A stretch of 64,000 nt of DNA from Paenibacillus sp. FSL K6-1330 (GTDB taxonomy: Bacteria > Bacillota > Bacilli > Paenibacillales > Paenibacillaceae): NCBI RefSeq assembly GCF_037976825.1, contig NZ_CP150269.1, positions 5,593,501 through 5,657,500 of the forward strand, written 5' to 3'. Below, in pieces: positions 43,994 to 52,920 of the stretch. Below the pieces are notes generated by a model, which was not told where the DNA came from, did no database searches, and saw only the letters and a list, made by a program, of their open reading frames with translations. How positions within the stretch are numbered: position 1 is the stretch's first letter; every line of letters begins with the position of its first letter. Both the position numbers and the translations under genes were made by a program.

Positions 43994-44035
43994 GGACTCA
44001 CCATTTAAAGCATACGGAACAGGGGCGACTTTTTA

Positions 44036-44743
44036 ATGAATTCTCCTAAAACAGTACTGATCATTGAAGATGAACAGGATATCTCGCGCATTGTGAATGA
44101 CTATTTGCGTGTTCAGGGATTCAGCGCGTTCATCACGGAAAATGCCGGCGACGGATTGCAGGCGGTCCGCCAACGGCAGCCAGATTTTATCATTCTCGAT
44201 CTGACGTTGCCTGACGCTGACGGGATTGAAGTGTGCCGCAAGCTCCGTACATTGACGGCTGCGCCCATTCTAATTTTGAGCGCCCGCAGCAGCGACACGG
44301 ACAAAGTGCTTGCCCTGGGTTTTGGCGCCGATGATTACATGACCAAGCCCTTCTCGCTCAGTGAACTGGTCGCTCGCGTCCAGGCACATTTGCGCAGAAT
44401 GGCAGATCCGAAACTCCCGGTATCCCCACAGCAGCGCTTGCAATTCGGCGCCCTGTCGATTGATAAAAATGCCCGCAAGGTCATGGCCGGACAGCTGGAA
44501 ATTTCTTTATCCGCCAAAGAATTTGATTTGCTATACTTTTTGGCCTCCAACCCTAATCAAGTGTTTACCAAATCGCAGCTGCTGGATCATGTGTGGGGGT
44601 ATTCGGCTTATGTCGAGGATAATACGATCACGGTCTACATTCGGCGGCTCCGTGAGAAATTGGAACGAACCGAAATCAAGTCCTCCTATATTAAAACCGT
44701 GTGGGGCGTCGGATATAAATTCAACCCCGATGAAACGGAGTAG
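44036..44743 (+). CDS. OmpR/PhoB-type response regulator
   Basis: 235 residues. The receiver has acidic pocket EDE at 11-13, phosphoacceptor Asp55 in FIILDLTLPDADG, and the Lys in DDYMTKPFSLSEL. The winged-helix output domain (ALSIDKNARKVMAGQLEISLSAKEFDLLYFLASNPNQVFTKSQLLDHVWGY) matches OmpR. Its stop is 5 bases before the kinase start. It probably controls the ABC genes that follow. Confidence 0.95.
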   Translation: MNSPKTVLIIEDEQDISRIVNDYLRVQGFSAFITENAGDGLQAVRQRQPDFIILDLTLPDADGIEVCRKLRTLTAAPILILSARSSDTDKVLALGFGADDYMTKPFSLSELVARVQAHLRRMADPKLPVSPQQRLQFGALSIDKNARKVMAGQLEISLSAKEFDLLYFLASNPNQVFTKSQLLDHVWGYSAYVEDNTITVYIRRLREKLERTEIKSSYIKTVWGVGYKFNPDETE

Positions 44744-44748
44744 CCTCT

Positions 44749-46197
44749 ATGGACTGGAAAACTTGGTATGCTAGACGACTCTGGGCAGCTGGTCTATCCA
44801 TCATTACAGTGATACTATCTGTCGTTTGGCTTACTCTTATTGGACCTTCAAACCAGCTGGCTCCGTCAACTATTGTGAAGCAAATTCGCGTACTGACGAA
44901 TCCGATCGTCCATACCTTGGAAAATGAGCATGCGGAATTACTGCTCACCGACGCTCCGATCCGGCGGCAATTAACCGTCTGGAGTCAGGAGACGCGGGGC
45001 GGCCTCAAGGTTGTGCTTCCTGATGGAACGTTGATCTATGATAGCGAAAATTCATCGAAGCGCCCAATCAATCCGCGCTTTGAACTAGACTATACGCTGC
45101 GAATTTCTGACAGCGAACCGCCCCACTATCATCTCGCTTTTCCGCTGCGGGATGCGGGCACCAAAGCCTTTGTAGGTTACGCTCAATTTGCGGTCCCGGC
45201 ATCTGCCTTGGCCGCAGTAATGCCCTCCTCCGACTCCTTTATTTATGTACCATGGATCATGCTTTCTCTGGCACTTTTGACGCTGCTTTATTTATTCTTC
45301 TCCATCGGACGCCGGGTGCAGCATGACCTGGTGCAGCCTGTTGCCGGACTCAAGCCTTATGCGGAAGCTATATTGAGAGGTGACTATGAGCAGCGTGCCG
45401 AATGGACAAGCAATAATGAGGTCGGGGAACTCTATGCCGTATTTGATCTCATGCGTGAAGAGATTCGTAATTTACATATCCAGCAAGCTGCACACAGCCA
45501 GTCGCATAAAGAACTCATATCCAATCTGTCTCATGACTTGAAAACTCCGCTGGCGACAATCAAAGCGTATATTGAAGCAATTCGCGAAGGGATTTGCCCT
45601 GATCTGCCAAGTGTGATGACTTATCTTGAAGTTGTGCACGCAAATACGAGTAAGATGGCCGTGCTCGTAGACGATTTGCTGCTGCACGCACTGCGTGATC
45701 TGGAACAGATTGCCGTACATCCGATTGAGCAGTACAGCGCTCCAACGCTGGAGCCTATCTTCAACGTGATGGGCCATTATATCCGAACAATGGGCGTACG
45801 CTGCGAAGAGCCTGCTGTGATTCCTAACGTGCTTGTCCGAATTGATGCTGTACGGATCGAGCAGGTCATTGCCAATCTCGTCACGAACGCACTGAAGCAT
45901 ACCAAAACCGGGGATACAATTCGCCTCGCTGTTGAAGAACACTCGGAAACATCCTGCCTGCAGATCATCGTCTCCGATACAGGCAGCGGGATTTCCCCGC
46001 GTGATATGCCTTTTATTTTTGAACGGTACTACCAGGGTAACGTTTTACAACGAACTGCCGGCCAACTGGCCGAGCGCCACGGGGTCGGACTGGGTTTGTC
46101 GATTTGCAAATATATTATGGAAGCGCATGGCGGTACGATCTCTTTTCACAGTCAACAGCAGCAGGGAACGACCTTCTGCTTAATTCTGCCCCTTTAG
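44749..46197 (+). CDS. Sensor histidine kinase
   Basis: 482 residues. A first membrane helix (WAAGLSIITVILSVVWLTLI) and a second near 165-190 (YVPWIMLSLALLTLLYLFFSI) frame an extracytoplasmic sensor of about 130 residues. The HAMP linker is followed by the H-box His262 in SNLSHDLKTPLATIKAYIEA. N- and G-boxes are VIANLVTNALKHTKTGD, VSDTGSGISP and HGVGLGLSICKYIMEAHGG. The sensor is larger than in BceS-type kinases, so it probably detects envelope damage or a peptide directly. Confidence 0.93.
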   Translation: MDWKTWYARRLWAAGLSIITVILSVVWLTLIGPSNQLAPSTIVKQIRVLTNPIVHTLENEHAELLLTDAPIRRQLTVWSQETRGGLKVVLPDGTLIYDSENSSKRPINPRFELDYTLRISDSEPPHYHLAFPLRDAGTKAFVGYAQFAVPASALAAVMPSSDSFIYVPWIMLSLALLTLLYLFFSIGRRVQHDLVQPVAGLKPYAEAILRGDYEQRAEWTSNNEVGELYAVFDLMREEIRNLHIQQAAHSQSHKELISNLSHDLKTPLATIKAYIEAIREGICPDLPSVMTYLEVVHANTSKMAVLVDDLLLHALRDLEQIAVHPIEQYSAPTLEPIFNVMGHYIRTMGVRCEEPAVIPNVLVRIDAVRIEQVIANLVTNALKHTKTGDTIRLAVEEHSETSCLQIIVSDTGSGISPRDMPFIFERYYQGNVLQRTAGQLAERHGVGLGLSICKYIMEAHGGTISFHSQQQQGTTFCLILPL

Positions 46198-46231
46198 CTG
46201 ACTCCTGTCATACTTTATTTATAATTTGATA

Positions 46232-46260
46232 ACAAATGCGCAAGATTTGTCTTCTATACT
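46232..46260 (+). promoter_or_regulatory. Palindrome over the -35 of an internal promoter
   Basis: ACAAATGCGCAAGATTTGT (46232-46250) is a 6-bp-arm palindrome. TATACT (46255-46260) lies at the right distance for a -10 box, but no -35 consensus exists, so a positive regulator binding the palindrome is likely. Candidate site for the adjacent response regulator. Confidence 0.5.
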
Positions 46261-46297
46261 TTGATGGCAGTGGGAGATAAAGAGAGGAGATCACAAT

Positions 46298-47062
46298 ATG
46301 CCTTCAAGCAACACCGTCATGCTGCAAGCTAGTAATTTATGCAAAACATACACCACCGGCAAGGAGCAATACCATGCCATCCGCAATGTCGATCTGTCCA
46401 TTTATGAAGGAGACTTTACCGTCATCATGGGCGATTCGGGGTCGGGTAAGTCCACCTTGCTGTACTTGCTCAGCGGACTTGATGATGTGACAGCCGGAGA
46501 AGTCTGTCTGCAGGGACAGCGCCTTGATCAATTTTCAGCCAAGGAGCTTGCACGCTTTCGGGTGAATCAGATCGGCTTTATCTATCAAAACAGCAACCTT
46601 GTACCGGATCTGTCGCTATTTGATAACATTGCCCTCCCTGGATATATCGCTAATCAGGACAAGGAGCAAGTACGACAACGGGCACATGACTTAATGGTCA
46701 ATCTGTCCCTCGATAAACAGAGCAACCGGCTGCCTTCCCAAGTATCCGGAGGACAGCAGCAGCGGGCGGCAATCGCCAGGGCGCTCATCAATAACCCGGA
46801 CATCATCTTCGCCGATGAGCCTACCGGCAGCCTGAACTACGAGCAAGGCGTTACGGTGCTTGATATATTGAGCCAGATGCACGCGGAAGGTCAATCGATT
46901 GTCATGGTCACCCACGACATGAAGGCAGCCTGCCGCGGCAATCGCCTCATCTATATTCGAGATGGCAAGATCGGGGGCACGCTGGATATGGGACCCTACA
47001 GTCCAGAGCAAGCCTCCGAGCGGGAAGCGATGATCTTTGCTTATGTCACCGGGAGGAGGTAG
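46298..47062 (+). CDS. ABC transporter ATP-binding protein (MacB/LolD type)
   Basis: 254 residues. Walker A is [20 protein letters not shown], the signature [17 protein letters not shown], Walker [16 protein letters not shown] and the H-loop MVTHD. This subfamily works with FtsX-type permeases in extruding peptides or envelope components. The start follows GAGGAG. The permease gene starts 7 bases downstream. Confidence 0.95.
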   Translation: MPSSNTVMLQASNLCKTYTTGKEQYHAIRNVDLSIYEGDFTVIMGDSGSGKSTLLYLLSGLDDVTAGEVCLQGQRLDQFSAKELARFRVNQIGFIYQNSNLVPDLSLFDNIALPGYIANQDKEQVRQRAHDLMVNLSLDKQSNRLPSQVSGGQQQRAAIARALINNPDIIFADEPTGSLNYEQGVTVLDILSQMHAEGQSIVMVTHDMKAACRGNRLIYIRDGKIGGTLDMGPYSPEQASEREAMIFAYVTGRR

Positions 47063-47068
47063 TCTGGG

Positions 47069-49450
47069 ATGCGAGCCATATTAACACTCTGCTGGGGCAA
47101 CCTGCGCAAAAGAAAAATGCAAAACACGCTGATCGCATTGCTTATTGCCCTATCTGCCCTACTAGTCAGCACCGCATTTACGGTCTTGATGAATACGGAA
47201 AATGTATTCAACGATCGCCATACGGCTGCTCAGGGTGCCCATGAAGTCATCAATATGACCCGCGGGTTGCATGACAAACAAATGGTAGCCGATTGGTGGT
47301 CAAGCCAAGACGGAGTAACCGCATCCAGCTTAGTCCCTTATAAGCCATGGACGGGACTGGTCTATAACGGAAAAGAATTGCCCAATCTTTATCTGTATAT
47401 GATCAATACGCCTCCGATGCCGCATGGGGTCAACAATCCTCTTCCCGGTACAGGCCCTGAGCATCTGACCGTTCCGGAAGCCGGCGAGATCTGGATACCC
47501 ACCTCGCTTGCCTACAAATACAACATGCACATCGGTGATGAATTGACGTTCACCTCAGGGACTGCACCAGTACATTTCACGATTGGCGCCATTGTCATCG
47601 ACTTATCCCATGGCGGTCCTTTCTCGACCACTGCCCGCATCTGGATGAACGATGCCGACTACCGGTCAACTATGGGTAGCTTGTCCACTCCGGAGCAATA
47701 CATGTTATCGCTTCGCTATGCGTATCCCGAACAAAGCGGGGAGTACTGGCAGCGCTTTGAGCAGGCGCTCGGATCGCCGTTTTTGGAGGAACGCGTTTCG
47801 TTTGCCGAATTGTCGGCCTTTTACTTTATCATGAACAAGGTGATCGGCTTTGTCATGAGTTTCCTCGGGCTGATCATGATCCTCGTCGCTTTGCTTACGA
47901 TCGGCTTTACGATCACGGACACGATCCTTGCCAATTATCGCACCATCGGCATTCTCAAATCGATCGGCATGACTTCCGAACGCATCATCGGTACCTACTT
48001 GCTGCAATACGGTTTAATGGCGATTGTCGCCTTGGTCCCAGCACTGATTGCAAGTCGTCTCCTTTCAGATGTCATCATCCAGAATTCCCTGTCTTTTCTC
48101 AAATCCGATACAGCACCTGTTCCCGTACAAGCAGTAGATGTTGCGATCTGGACCGGCTGCGGCCTGCTGCTCATCATCCTTCTATGCGTCCTTGTTTATG
48201 CTGCTAAGACACGCCATATTGAGCCCATTCAAGCGATCCGTTACGGCATGTCGGAATCCTCGCATAGTCGTACCCATCTGCATGGTGCCCGCATAAGACT
48301 ACTGGACCGATGGTCCGTACCCACGGTCATCGGCTGGAAGCATGTGAGCGGCAACAAAAAAAGCGCAGCACTGATCTTTCTGCTAATGAGCATCACGGTG
48401 GCTGTGCTCGTCTTTGGCGCCGTGCTAGTAACCAGTGTCTATCGCATTGGTGAAACGTCGGCCCAGTGGGGTTATGACGATGCGGATATCGCCATTATGG
48501 TTATCCATGCGGAAGGTATGGATCGGGGAAAAATGCAAGCCTATATCCAAAACGACCCTCGGGTTCTCAGTCTAAACTGGTCTGGGGCCGCCACCGGCGT
48601 CATCGCGGATGTCGAAGGGGATAGCGATCATCAACAGACGTTTAGCCTCCCTTTGACGGTCGTGGAAGGCAGCATGGACGAGATGGGATTTGCCTCGCTT
48701 GCGGGCCGTAATCCTGCACTGCCTAATGAAGTTTCTATCGGAATCAATATTGCGCGTAAGTTGGACAAAGATATCGGCGACATACTCACGATCTACATTG
48801 AAGGAAAACCGCAGCAATTGCTGATCACCGGCACCTTTCAGTCTATTTCCAATTTGTCGAACGTCGCCAGGGTCACCTCGGACCTTGTGGAGCAGTTGCA
48901 TCCGGACGCCGGGTTTATTCAGCTTAAGAGCAAAACCGATAGCGATGCGCTTGTACAGCAGCTGAACGAGCGTTACGGCCCTTCCATCCAAGCGCTGAAG
49001 CAGGATGTGCTGCTCGATTCCGTATTCAAAGAAGCTGCGGCGGTTTTGCTCATTCCGATGAGTATGCTGGCTCTTCTGTTCATGGCTGTCACTTGTCTTA
49101 TTGTTTATACGACTTGCCGTCTGCATATTCGTAAGGAAACGAAAACATATGGCATCTATGCCTCGCTCGGCCTGACAGCAACCGATATCCGTCGTGCCTT
49201 GACAAGTGGCATTGCCGGACTGGCTGCGCTTGGTGCACTTGTTGGCATCGCTTGCGGTGTCTACGCATTGCCAGCCGTGCTGCGCGGTCTGCTCTCTACC
49301 TACGGTATTGTCAAGCTGCCACTCATCATGGAATGGCCGCTGGCCATTGGGCTGGCTCTGATCGCGCTTGCTATTGCCGTCAGCGGCTGCTGGTTGGCTT
49401 CACGAATCCTCCGCCGCACCTCCCTTCGGGTGTTGGTAATGGATTCATGA
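47069..49450 (+). CDS. ABC transporter permease with two FtsX domains
   Basis: 793 residues, about eight membrane helices. The N-terminal helix (LIALLIALSALLVSTAFTVLM) precedes a MacB-like extracellular domain. FtsX domain 1 lies near residues 255-380 (VIGFVMSFLGLIMILVALLTIGFTITDTIL), a second extracellular domain follows, and FtsX domain 2 lies near 665-785. This arrangement is of the MacB/YknZ-like exporters of peptides or lipoproteins. With the two-component system it forms a self-contained resistance or stress unit. The start follows GAGGAGG. Confidence 0.9.
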   Translation: MRAILTLCWGNLRKRKMQNTLIALLIALSALLVSTAFTVLMNTENVFNDRHTAAQGAHEVINMTRGLHDKQMVADWWSSQDGVTASSLVPYKPWTGLVYNGKELPNLYLYMINTPPMPHGVNNPLPGTGPEHLTVPEAGEIWIPTSLAYKYNMHIGDELTFTSGTAPVHFTIGAIVIDLSHGGPFSTTARIWMNDADYRSTMGSLSTPEQYMLSLRYAYPEQSGEYWQRFEQALGSPFLEERVSFAELSAFYFIMNKVIGFVMSFLGLIMILVALLTIGFTITDTILANYRTIGILKSIGMTSERIIGTYLLQYGLMAIVALVPALIASRLLSDVIIQNSLSFLKSDTAPVPVQAVDVAIWTGCGLLLIILLCVLVYAAKTRHIEPIQAIRYGMSESSHSRTHLHGARIRLLDRWSVPTVIGWKHVSGNKKSAALIFLLMSITVAVLVFGAVLVTSVYRIGETSAQWGYDDADIAIMVIHAEGMDRGKMQAYIQNDPRVLSLNWSGAATGVIADVEGDSDHQQTFSLPLTVVEGSMDEMGFASLAGRNPALPNEVSIGINIARKLDKDIGDILTIYIEGKPQQLLITGTFQSISNLSNVARVTSDLVEQLHPDAGFIQLKSKTDSDALVQQLNERYGPSIQALKQDVLLDSVFKEAAAVLLIPMSMLALLFMAVTCLIVYTTCRLHIRKETKTYGIYASLGLTATDIRRALTSGIAGLAALGALVGIACGVYALPAVLRGLLSTYGIVKLPLIMEWPLAIGLALIALAIAVSGCWLASRILRRTSLRVLVMDS

Positions 49451-49465
49451 GGACAGTCCACGAGC

Positions 49466-49504
49466 AAAAAAAGATGACCTCCAAATTTCGGAGGGCATCT
49501 TTTC
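49466..49504. terminator. Terminator of the two-component/ABC operon
   Basis: AAAAAGATG-CCTCC pairs with GGAGG-CATCTTTT. It lies directly after the permease stop and before the convergent Spo0E-family gene. Confidence 0.85.
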
Positions 49505-49576
49505 TTGCTTCTTGCCTTAGTAAATCTTAATCCGTTTGTTTCACCGCCCAAGTAGATATCTTCTTATGAAGAAGAT

Positions 49577-49768
49577 CTACTTTCTTTTGATATATTCTTC
49601 TTGGTTTTTTAATTGCATGTAACGAACAATCAGCTTGTCCAACGACTGTGAAATGGCGACAACATCTTGATGCACCAATTCGAAACTGCTGGCCACTCGC
49701 TCAAGTTCTCTTCGTAGAAGTTCGAGTTTTTTCGCTACTTGTTCGAGCTCGCTCTCGATAGAAATCAT
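49577..49768 (-). CDS. Spo0E family aspartyl-phosphate phosphatase
   Basis: 63 residues. A two-helix hairpin (MISIESELEQVAKKLELLRRELERVASS ...) carries the family signature SQSLDKLIVRY with the Asp needed for dephosphorylation. Spo0E proteins remove phosphate from Spo0A~P and delay sporulation. The ATG at 49768 follows GGGGGTGGG and gives the normal family length; a longer frame reaching 49840 lacks this support. It lies alone, convergent to the ABC operon. Confidence 0.88.
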   Translation of the reverse strand: MISIESELEQVAKKLELLRRELERVASSFELVHQDVVAISQSLDKLIVRYMQLKNQEEYIKRK

Positions 49769-49979
49769 CTTGTTCACCCACCCCCGTCGTAACAAGTGAT
49801 TGATGACCGTTGCCACAGTTCCTGGGACAAACTTTTTCAAACCATAAGAATTGAAGCTCTCATCTTATCGATAACGCGAATCAGCTTAAAGCTACAGCTA
49901 CTTATCATTATAAAATTCGACGTAAATAAAAAAAATACCCAGAATTGGGTAATCTTTGTCTTAAGAATTTTTATGACGG

Positions 49980-50708
49980 TTATGTAAATTTTTTAAGAAA
50001 TGCTCCTTTATGGTTGACTCTCGTTTTTGCATATATCTTTTTAATAAAAGTACGAACCGTACTTTGACTAATACCATAAATATCAGCAATTTCAGGTACA
50101 TTTTTATTCTCCAGCCACCCATATGCTATTTCTTTCTCTCGATTCGTTAATTCATATTGGTGAAAGTGAGAATAGATCAGCTCCCTTTGCAGAATGGGAT
50201 CCTTTTGAGGTAACTTTTCTTCAATATTCTTGGCCAAGTGTTCAATGAGTGGTATGGCAAATGTAACCTCGTGTAAATAATGAAAACTAAGGCCAAGGTA
50301 GCCTATGATCACATTTTCTATTCGAAGGGGAGTACAAACACACGCCAATTCTGAAAACAAGCGATTACTATGCTCGGCCCCAACTACGACAGAAAGCGTT
50401 TGTTGTTCCATGGATAATGAAATGGCATTATTTCCTGCGTCTTCCCTTGCCAATGAGGTCCCACTTTTCATATTATTTCTCTCGAGAAAACTTTTTAACG
50501 AACCTGTTCCGCAATAATCGATGACGGTTCCATCCATATCTGTTATAACAAATAAATAGGGTATAGACAGCAAATCGTTCATATTCCTTGTTTCCTCTTG
50601 GAGCAAATAAAGAATTTCTTTCCGTTCAATCAACCTTTCTTTTATTTCAGTCATACTGAGGATATTAGGAAAATGATTGTTTGCTTCTACCAGTGTTCTT
50701 TGACCCAT
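49980..50708 (-). CDS. GAF-like sensor / LuxR-type regulator
   Basis: 242 residues. The N-terminal 170 residues form a GAF-like sensor (IPYLFVITDMDGTVIDYCGTGSLKSFLERNNMKSGTSLAREDAGNNAISLSMEQ...VCTPLRIENVIIGYLGLSFHY), typical of AcoR-like activators but without the AAA domain. The C-terminus is a LuxR-like HTH (YELTNREKEIAYGWLENKNVPEIADIYGISQSTVRTFIKKIYAK). It starts after AAGAAGGGA. The gene lies downstream of a c-di-GMP-I riboswitch and terminator, so its expression should respond to that messenger. Confidence 0.82.
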   Translation of the reverse strand: MGQRTLVEANNHFPNILSMTEIKERLIERKEILYLLQEETRNMNDLLSIPYLFVITDMDGTVIDYCGTGSLKSFLERNNMKSGTSLAREDAGNNAISLSMEQQTLSVVVGAEHSNRLFSELACVCTPLRIENVIIGYLGLSFHYLHEVTFAIPLIEHLAKNIEEKLPQKDPILQRELIYSHFHQYELTNREKEIAYGWLENKNVPEIADIYGISQSTVRTFIKKIYAKTRVNHKGAFLKKFT

Positions 50709-50829
50709 TATTTTCCCTTCTTCCCTTGTAAGAATAAGCGATTAATAATGGAATCGATCTCCTATTCATCGCCGTGTCTGCATTCGGCAGCTCCTAGCGA
50801 AAAATAAAAAAACCCCATCCATTATGATA

Positions 50830-50859
50830 ACCACAACAAAACAGACGGAGGCTTCCGTC
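50830..50859 (-). terminator. Terminator next to c-di-GMP aptamer
   Basis: GACGGA / TCCGTC hairpin (50844-50859) followed on the minus strand by TGTTTTGTT. It stands directly after the aptamer, so it is the likely expression platform. Confidence 0.75.
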
Positions 50860-50861
50860 GT

Positions 50862-50951
50862 ATTCGGTAACTGGCTGGCATCGCGGTCTTAAGTAGATCC
50901 ACATTAGCCCCTGTAGCTTTGCGTCGCCACTTTTCAGTGGGTTTGCTATTA
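50862..50951 (-). ncRNA. c-di-GMP-I (GEMM-I) riboswitch
   Basis: On the minus strand the conserved core reads GCAAACC-CACTGAAAAGTG-GCGACGCAAAGC, then GGGGCTAA, then ATGCCAGCCAGTTACCG. These are the known GEMM-I signatures: a GAAA tetraloop hairpin, GACGCAAAGC, the CTAA segment and GTTACCG. The 3' terminator and the downstream GAF-like/LuxR gene suggest transcriptional control by c-di-GMP. Whether it is an on or off switch cannot be told by eye. Confidence 0.9.
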
Positions 50952-51105
50952 TCGTACTACGAAGTATGAATTTGTCGAATATTCAAACATGTTATGACAT
51001 ATTCAAACTATAACTTACATTGTTTTTCATTTAATATAGGCCGCACGACCCAAATTTCCATATTTCTGTTATATTTGTCAATCACTCTTATGTCCGTACA
51101 CAGAA
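50952..51105. other. Spacer between YitT-family gene and riboswitch
   Basis: AT-rich, presumably the riboswitch promoter. No further feature identified. Confidence 0.4.
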
Positions 51106-51762
51106 TCACTTTTTGCGCCAAGCAGGTTCATAGATCGACTTAGGAGGAGGAAACTGATGAATCCAGTTAATGATCCGGGTCGATATCCACTGGCATACAA
51201 CTGCAAGGATAATAATTTTCCAATCGATCACATAGGCAGTGAAGGCGAATATGATTCCATTCATCCAGAACAATGAGGTACCGGGGTTGATTCTTTTATA
51301 CTTATAAATGGCTAAGGCAACATAACCGATTCCCCCGTTCGATACCCTCTGCTTTATGAGGATGGCGACACCTGTTCCGAGAATAACCGAGCCGAATAGA
51401 AGATCGATCCATACGTTGCCAAACGGGGGTTCTAAGAACACCTCGAAGAAATTAACGGAAACGGACGTCACCGTTATAACAAATATGGTCCCGAAGGCAC
51501 TGACACCGTCAAGATAAGGGACTGTAAAGGCGAGGAAAATAAAATTGGCTAACCACAGTCCGAGACTCATTGGGAGCTCAAACATATGGTTCAGAAGAAC
51601 CGCGATCCCTGCTCCTCCCCCCGAAGGAATGGCGTGAGGAAACAAGAACATTGCCATGGCAAAACCTTGAATGATGGAGCCGGCGGTAATGAAGAAGAGT
51701 TTCTTGGAAATACGACGAAAGAAAAAGGGGCTCTTTCGCCCGGGCATGATCTGTAAATTCAC
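51106..51762 (-). CDS. YitT family membrane protein
   Basis: 218 residues with five or six membrane segments (ITAGSIIQGFAMAMFLFPHAIPSGGGAGIAVLLNHMFELPMSLGLWLANFIFLAFTVPYL). The glycine-rich GGGAG and SNGGIGYVALAIYKY segments fit the YitT/DUF161 family, whose function is unknown. The GTG start follows AAGGA. It is shorter than typical YitT proteins, lacking the soluble C-terminal domain (DUF2179). Confidence 0.82.
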   Translation of the reverse strand: MNLQIMPGRKSPFFFRRISKKLFFITAGSIIQGFAMAMFLFPHAIPSGGGAGIAVLLNHMFELPMSLGLWLANFIFLAFTVPYLDGVSAFGTIFVITVTSVSVNFFEVFLEPPFGNVWIDLLFGSVILGTGVAILIKQRVSNGGIGYVALAIYKYKRINPGTSLFWMNGIIFAFTAYVIDWKIIILAVVCQWISTRIINWIHQFPPPKSIYEPAWRKK

Positions 51763-51941
51763 GCGGAATCATCCTTCATAGATTAGAGTAACAAGCCAGT
51801 CCTGCTTGTTTAGTGTATGCTTGTTCCCTGAAGGGGATTACCGGGATCGGTCTCTTTAACGAAAATATGTATAGGCTGACTCTGGAGATCTCCATAGACA
51901 GCCTTCTAGTAATTATCATTCTCTTGTGGTTTGGTCTATGT

Positions 51942-52808
51942 TTAAATCACGTAACAAAATCCATCCGTATGTTTCTCTCTCACCCCGAGTTCAAACGTAT
52001 CTTGACGAAGTCCCCGGCGCATCGTTTCAAGGGAAAGCACTTCGGTGGGTTGGATATTCCCCAAATGCACATTAGATCCCAATTTGCGGAGAAGCATCGC
52101 TTGCTGCTCCTTAAGAGGTGCCTCCCAAATCAGCTTTCTTGCATCCGACACGTAGTCGATGATAGTATTTATCATTTCTTCCTGGCACTCGCCATGCTTA
52201 TCGAAAATACCGATACCCAGTCCTGACTCGCGCGCTTCAACGATGATATACTCGGCACCTACGTCTAAATCCGCTTCCATCGTATACGCGAGCATTTCGG
52301 CTTCGATGCGGGAACCGGATTGCTTTTTACCATACTCCGTAAAAACCCGAAGTCCGCGTTGTTTACCTTCCCGGATGAGCTCCGTTCGTTTTTTTCGCGA
52401 CATCTCAATCGTGCCGTCGGATACTTCTATAGCGTTAAATCCAAGACGGCAAACGGTATTAAAAAATGCGGGGACGACATCTTGCTGCACGGCTGTCTCA
52501 AGCAAGGTTCCGCCGGGCATGACCGTGATTCCATGTTGTTTGGCTAGATTGATCTTATATAGCAGCATTTCCGTTTTATACAGCGGAGCCGTCCCAAAAC
52601 CGAATTTGACGCAATCGATGTAATCCGAGGCTGTCTCGATCACATCTGAAAACATGTTTCTACCCAAGCCTTTATCAATAACCATCGTCATCCCGCGTTC
52701 CATGACCCCGTAGGTGTCGTGGTCTTTTTTGCCGTGCTCGGGATTTTCGCGCAGCCCGCTCGGATCACATATCTCCATGGGCCAAACTGTTCGCAGGGAA
52801 CTGTTCAT
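51942..52808 (-). CDS. comA: Phosphosulfolactate synthase
   Basis: 288 residues. This is the sulfolactate ComA, not the competence regulator. It adds sulfite to phosphoenolpyruvate to make (2R)-phospho-3-sulfolactate. The TIM-barrel family motifs are visible: MTMVIDKGLG, YIDCVKFGFGTAPLY, GITVMPGGTLLETA, GFNAIEVSDGTIEM, VGAEYIIVEARESG and LGNIQPTEVLSLETMRRGLRQDTF. The start follows GAGGAG. With divergent ComB it makes 3-sulfolactate, a known component of Bacillus spores. Confidence 0.92.
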   Translation of the reverse strand: MNSSLRTVWPMEICDPSGLRENPEHGKKDHDTYGVMERGMTMVIDKGLGRNMFSDVIETASDYIDCVKFGFGTAPLYKTEMLLYKINLAKQHGITVMPGGTLLETAVQQDVVPAFFNTVCRLGFNAIEVSDGTIEMSRKKRTELIREGKQRGLRVFTEYGKKQSGSRIEAEMLAYTMEADLDVGAEYIIVEARESGLGIGIFDKHGECQEEMINTIIDYVSDARKLIWEAPLKEQQAMLLRKLGSNVHLGNIQPTEVLSLETMRRGLRQDTFELGVREKHTDGFCYVI

Positions 52809-52920
52809 TTTAGGATCTCCTCAATTCTTTTTGATGTAGTCGTTTAATCCAATGACATTGGCATAATATGCTCATGCCCATTGACAGGTGCCCATCTTTT
52901 ACAATAAGCGATTTGTCTGG

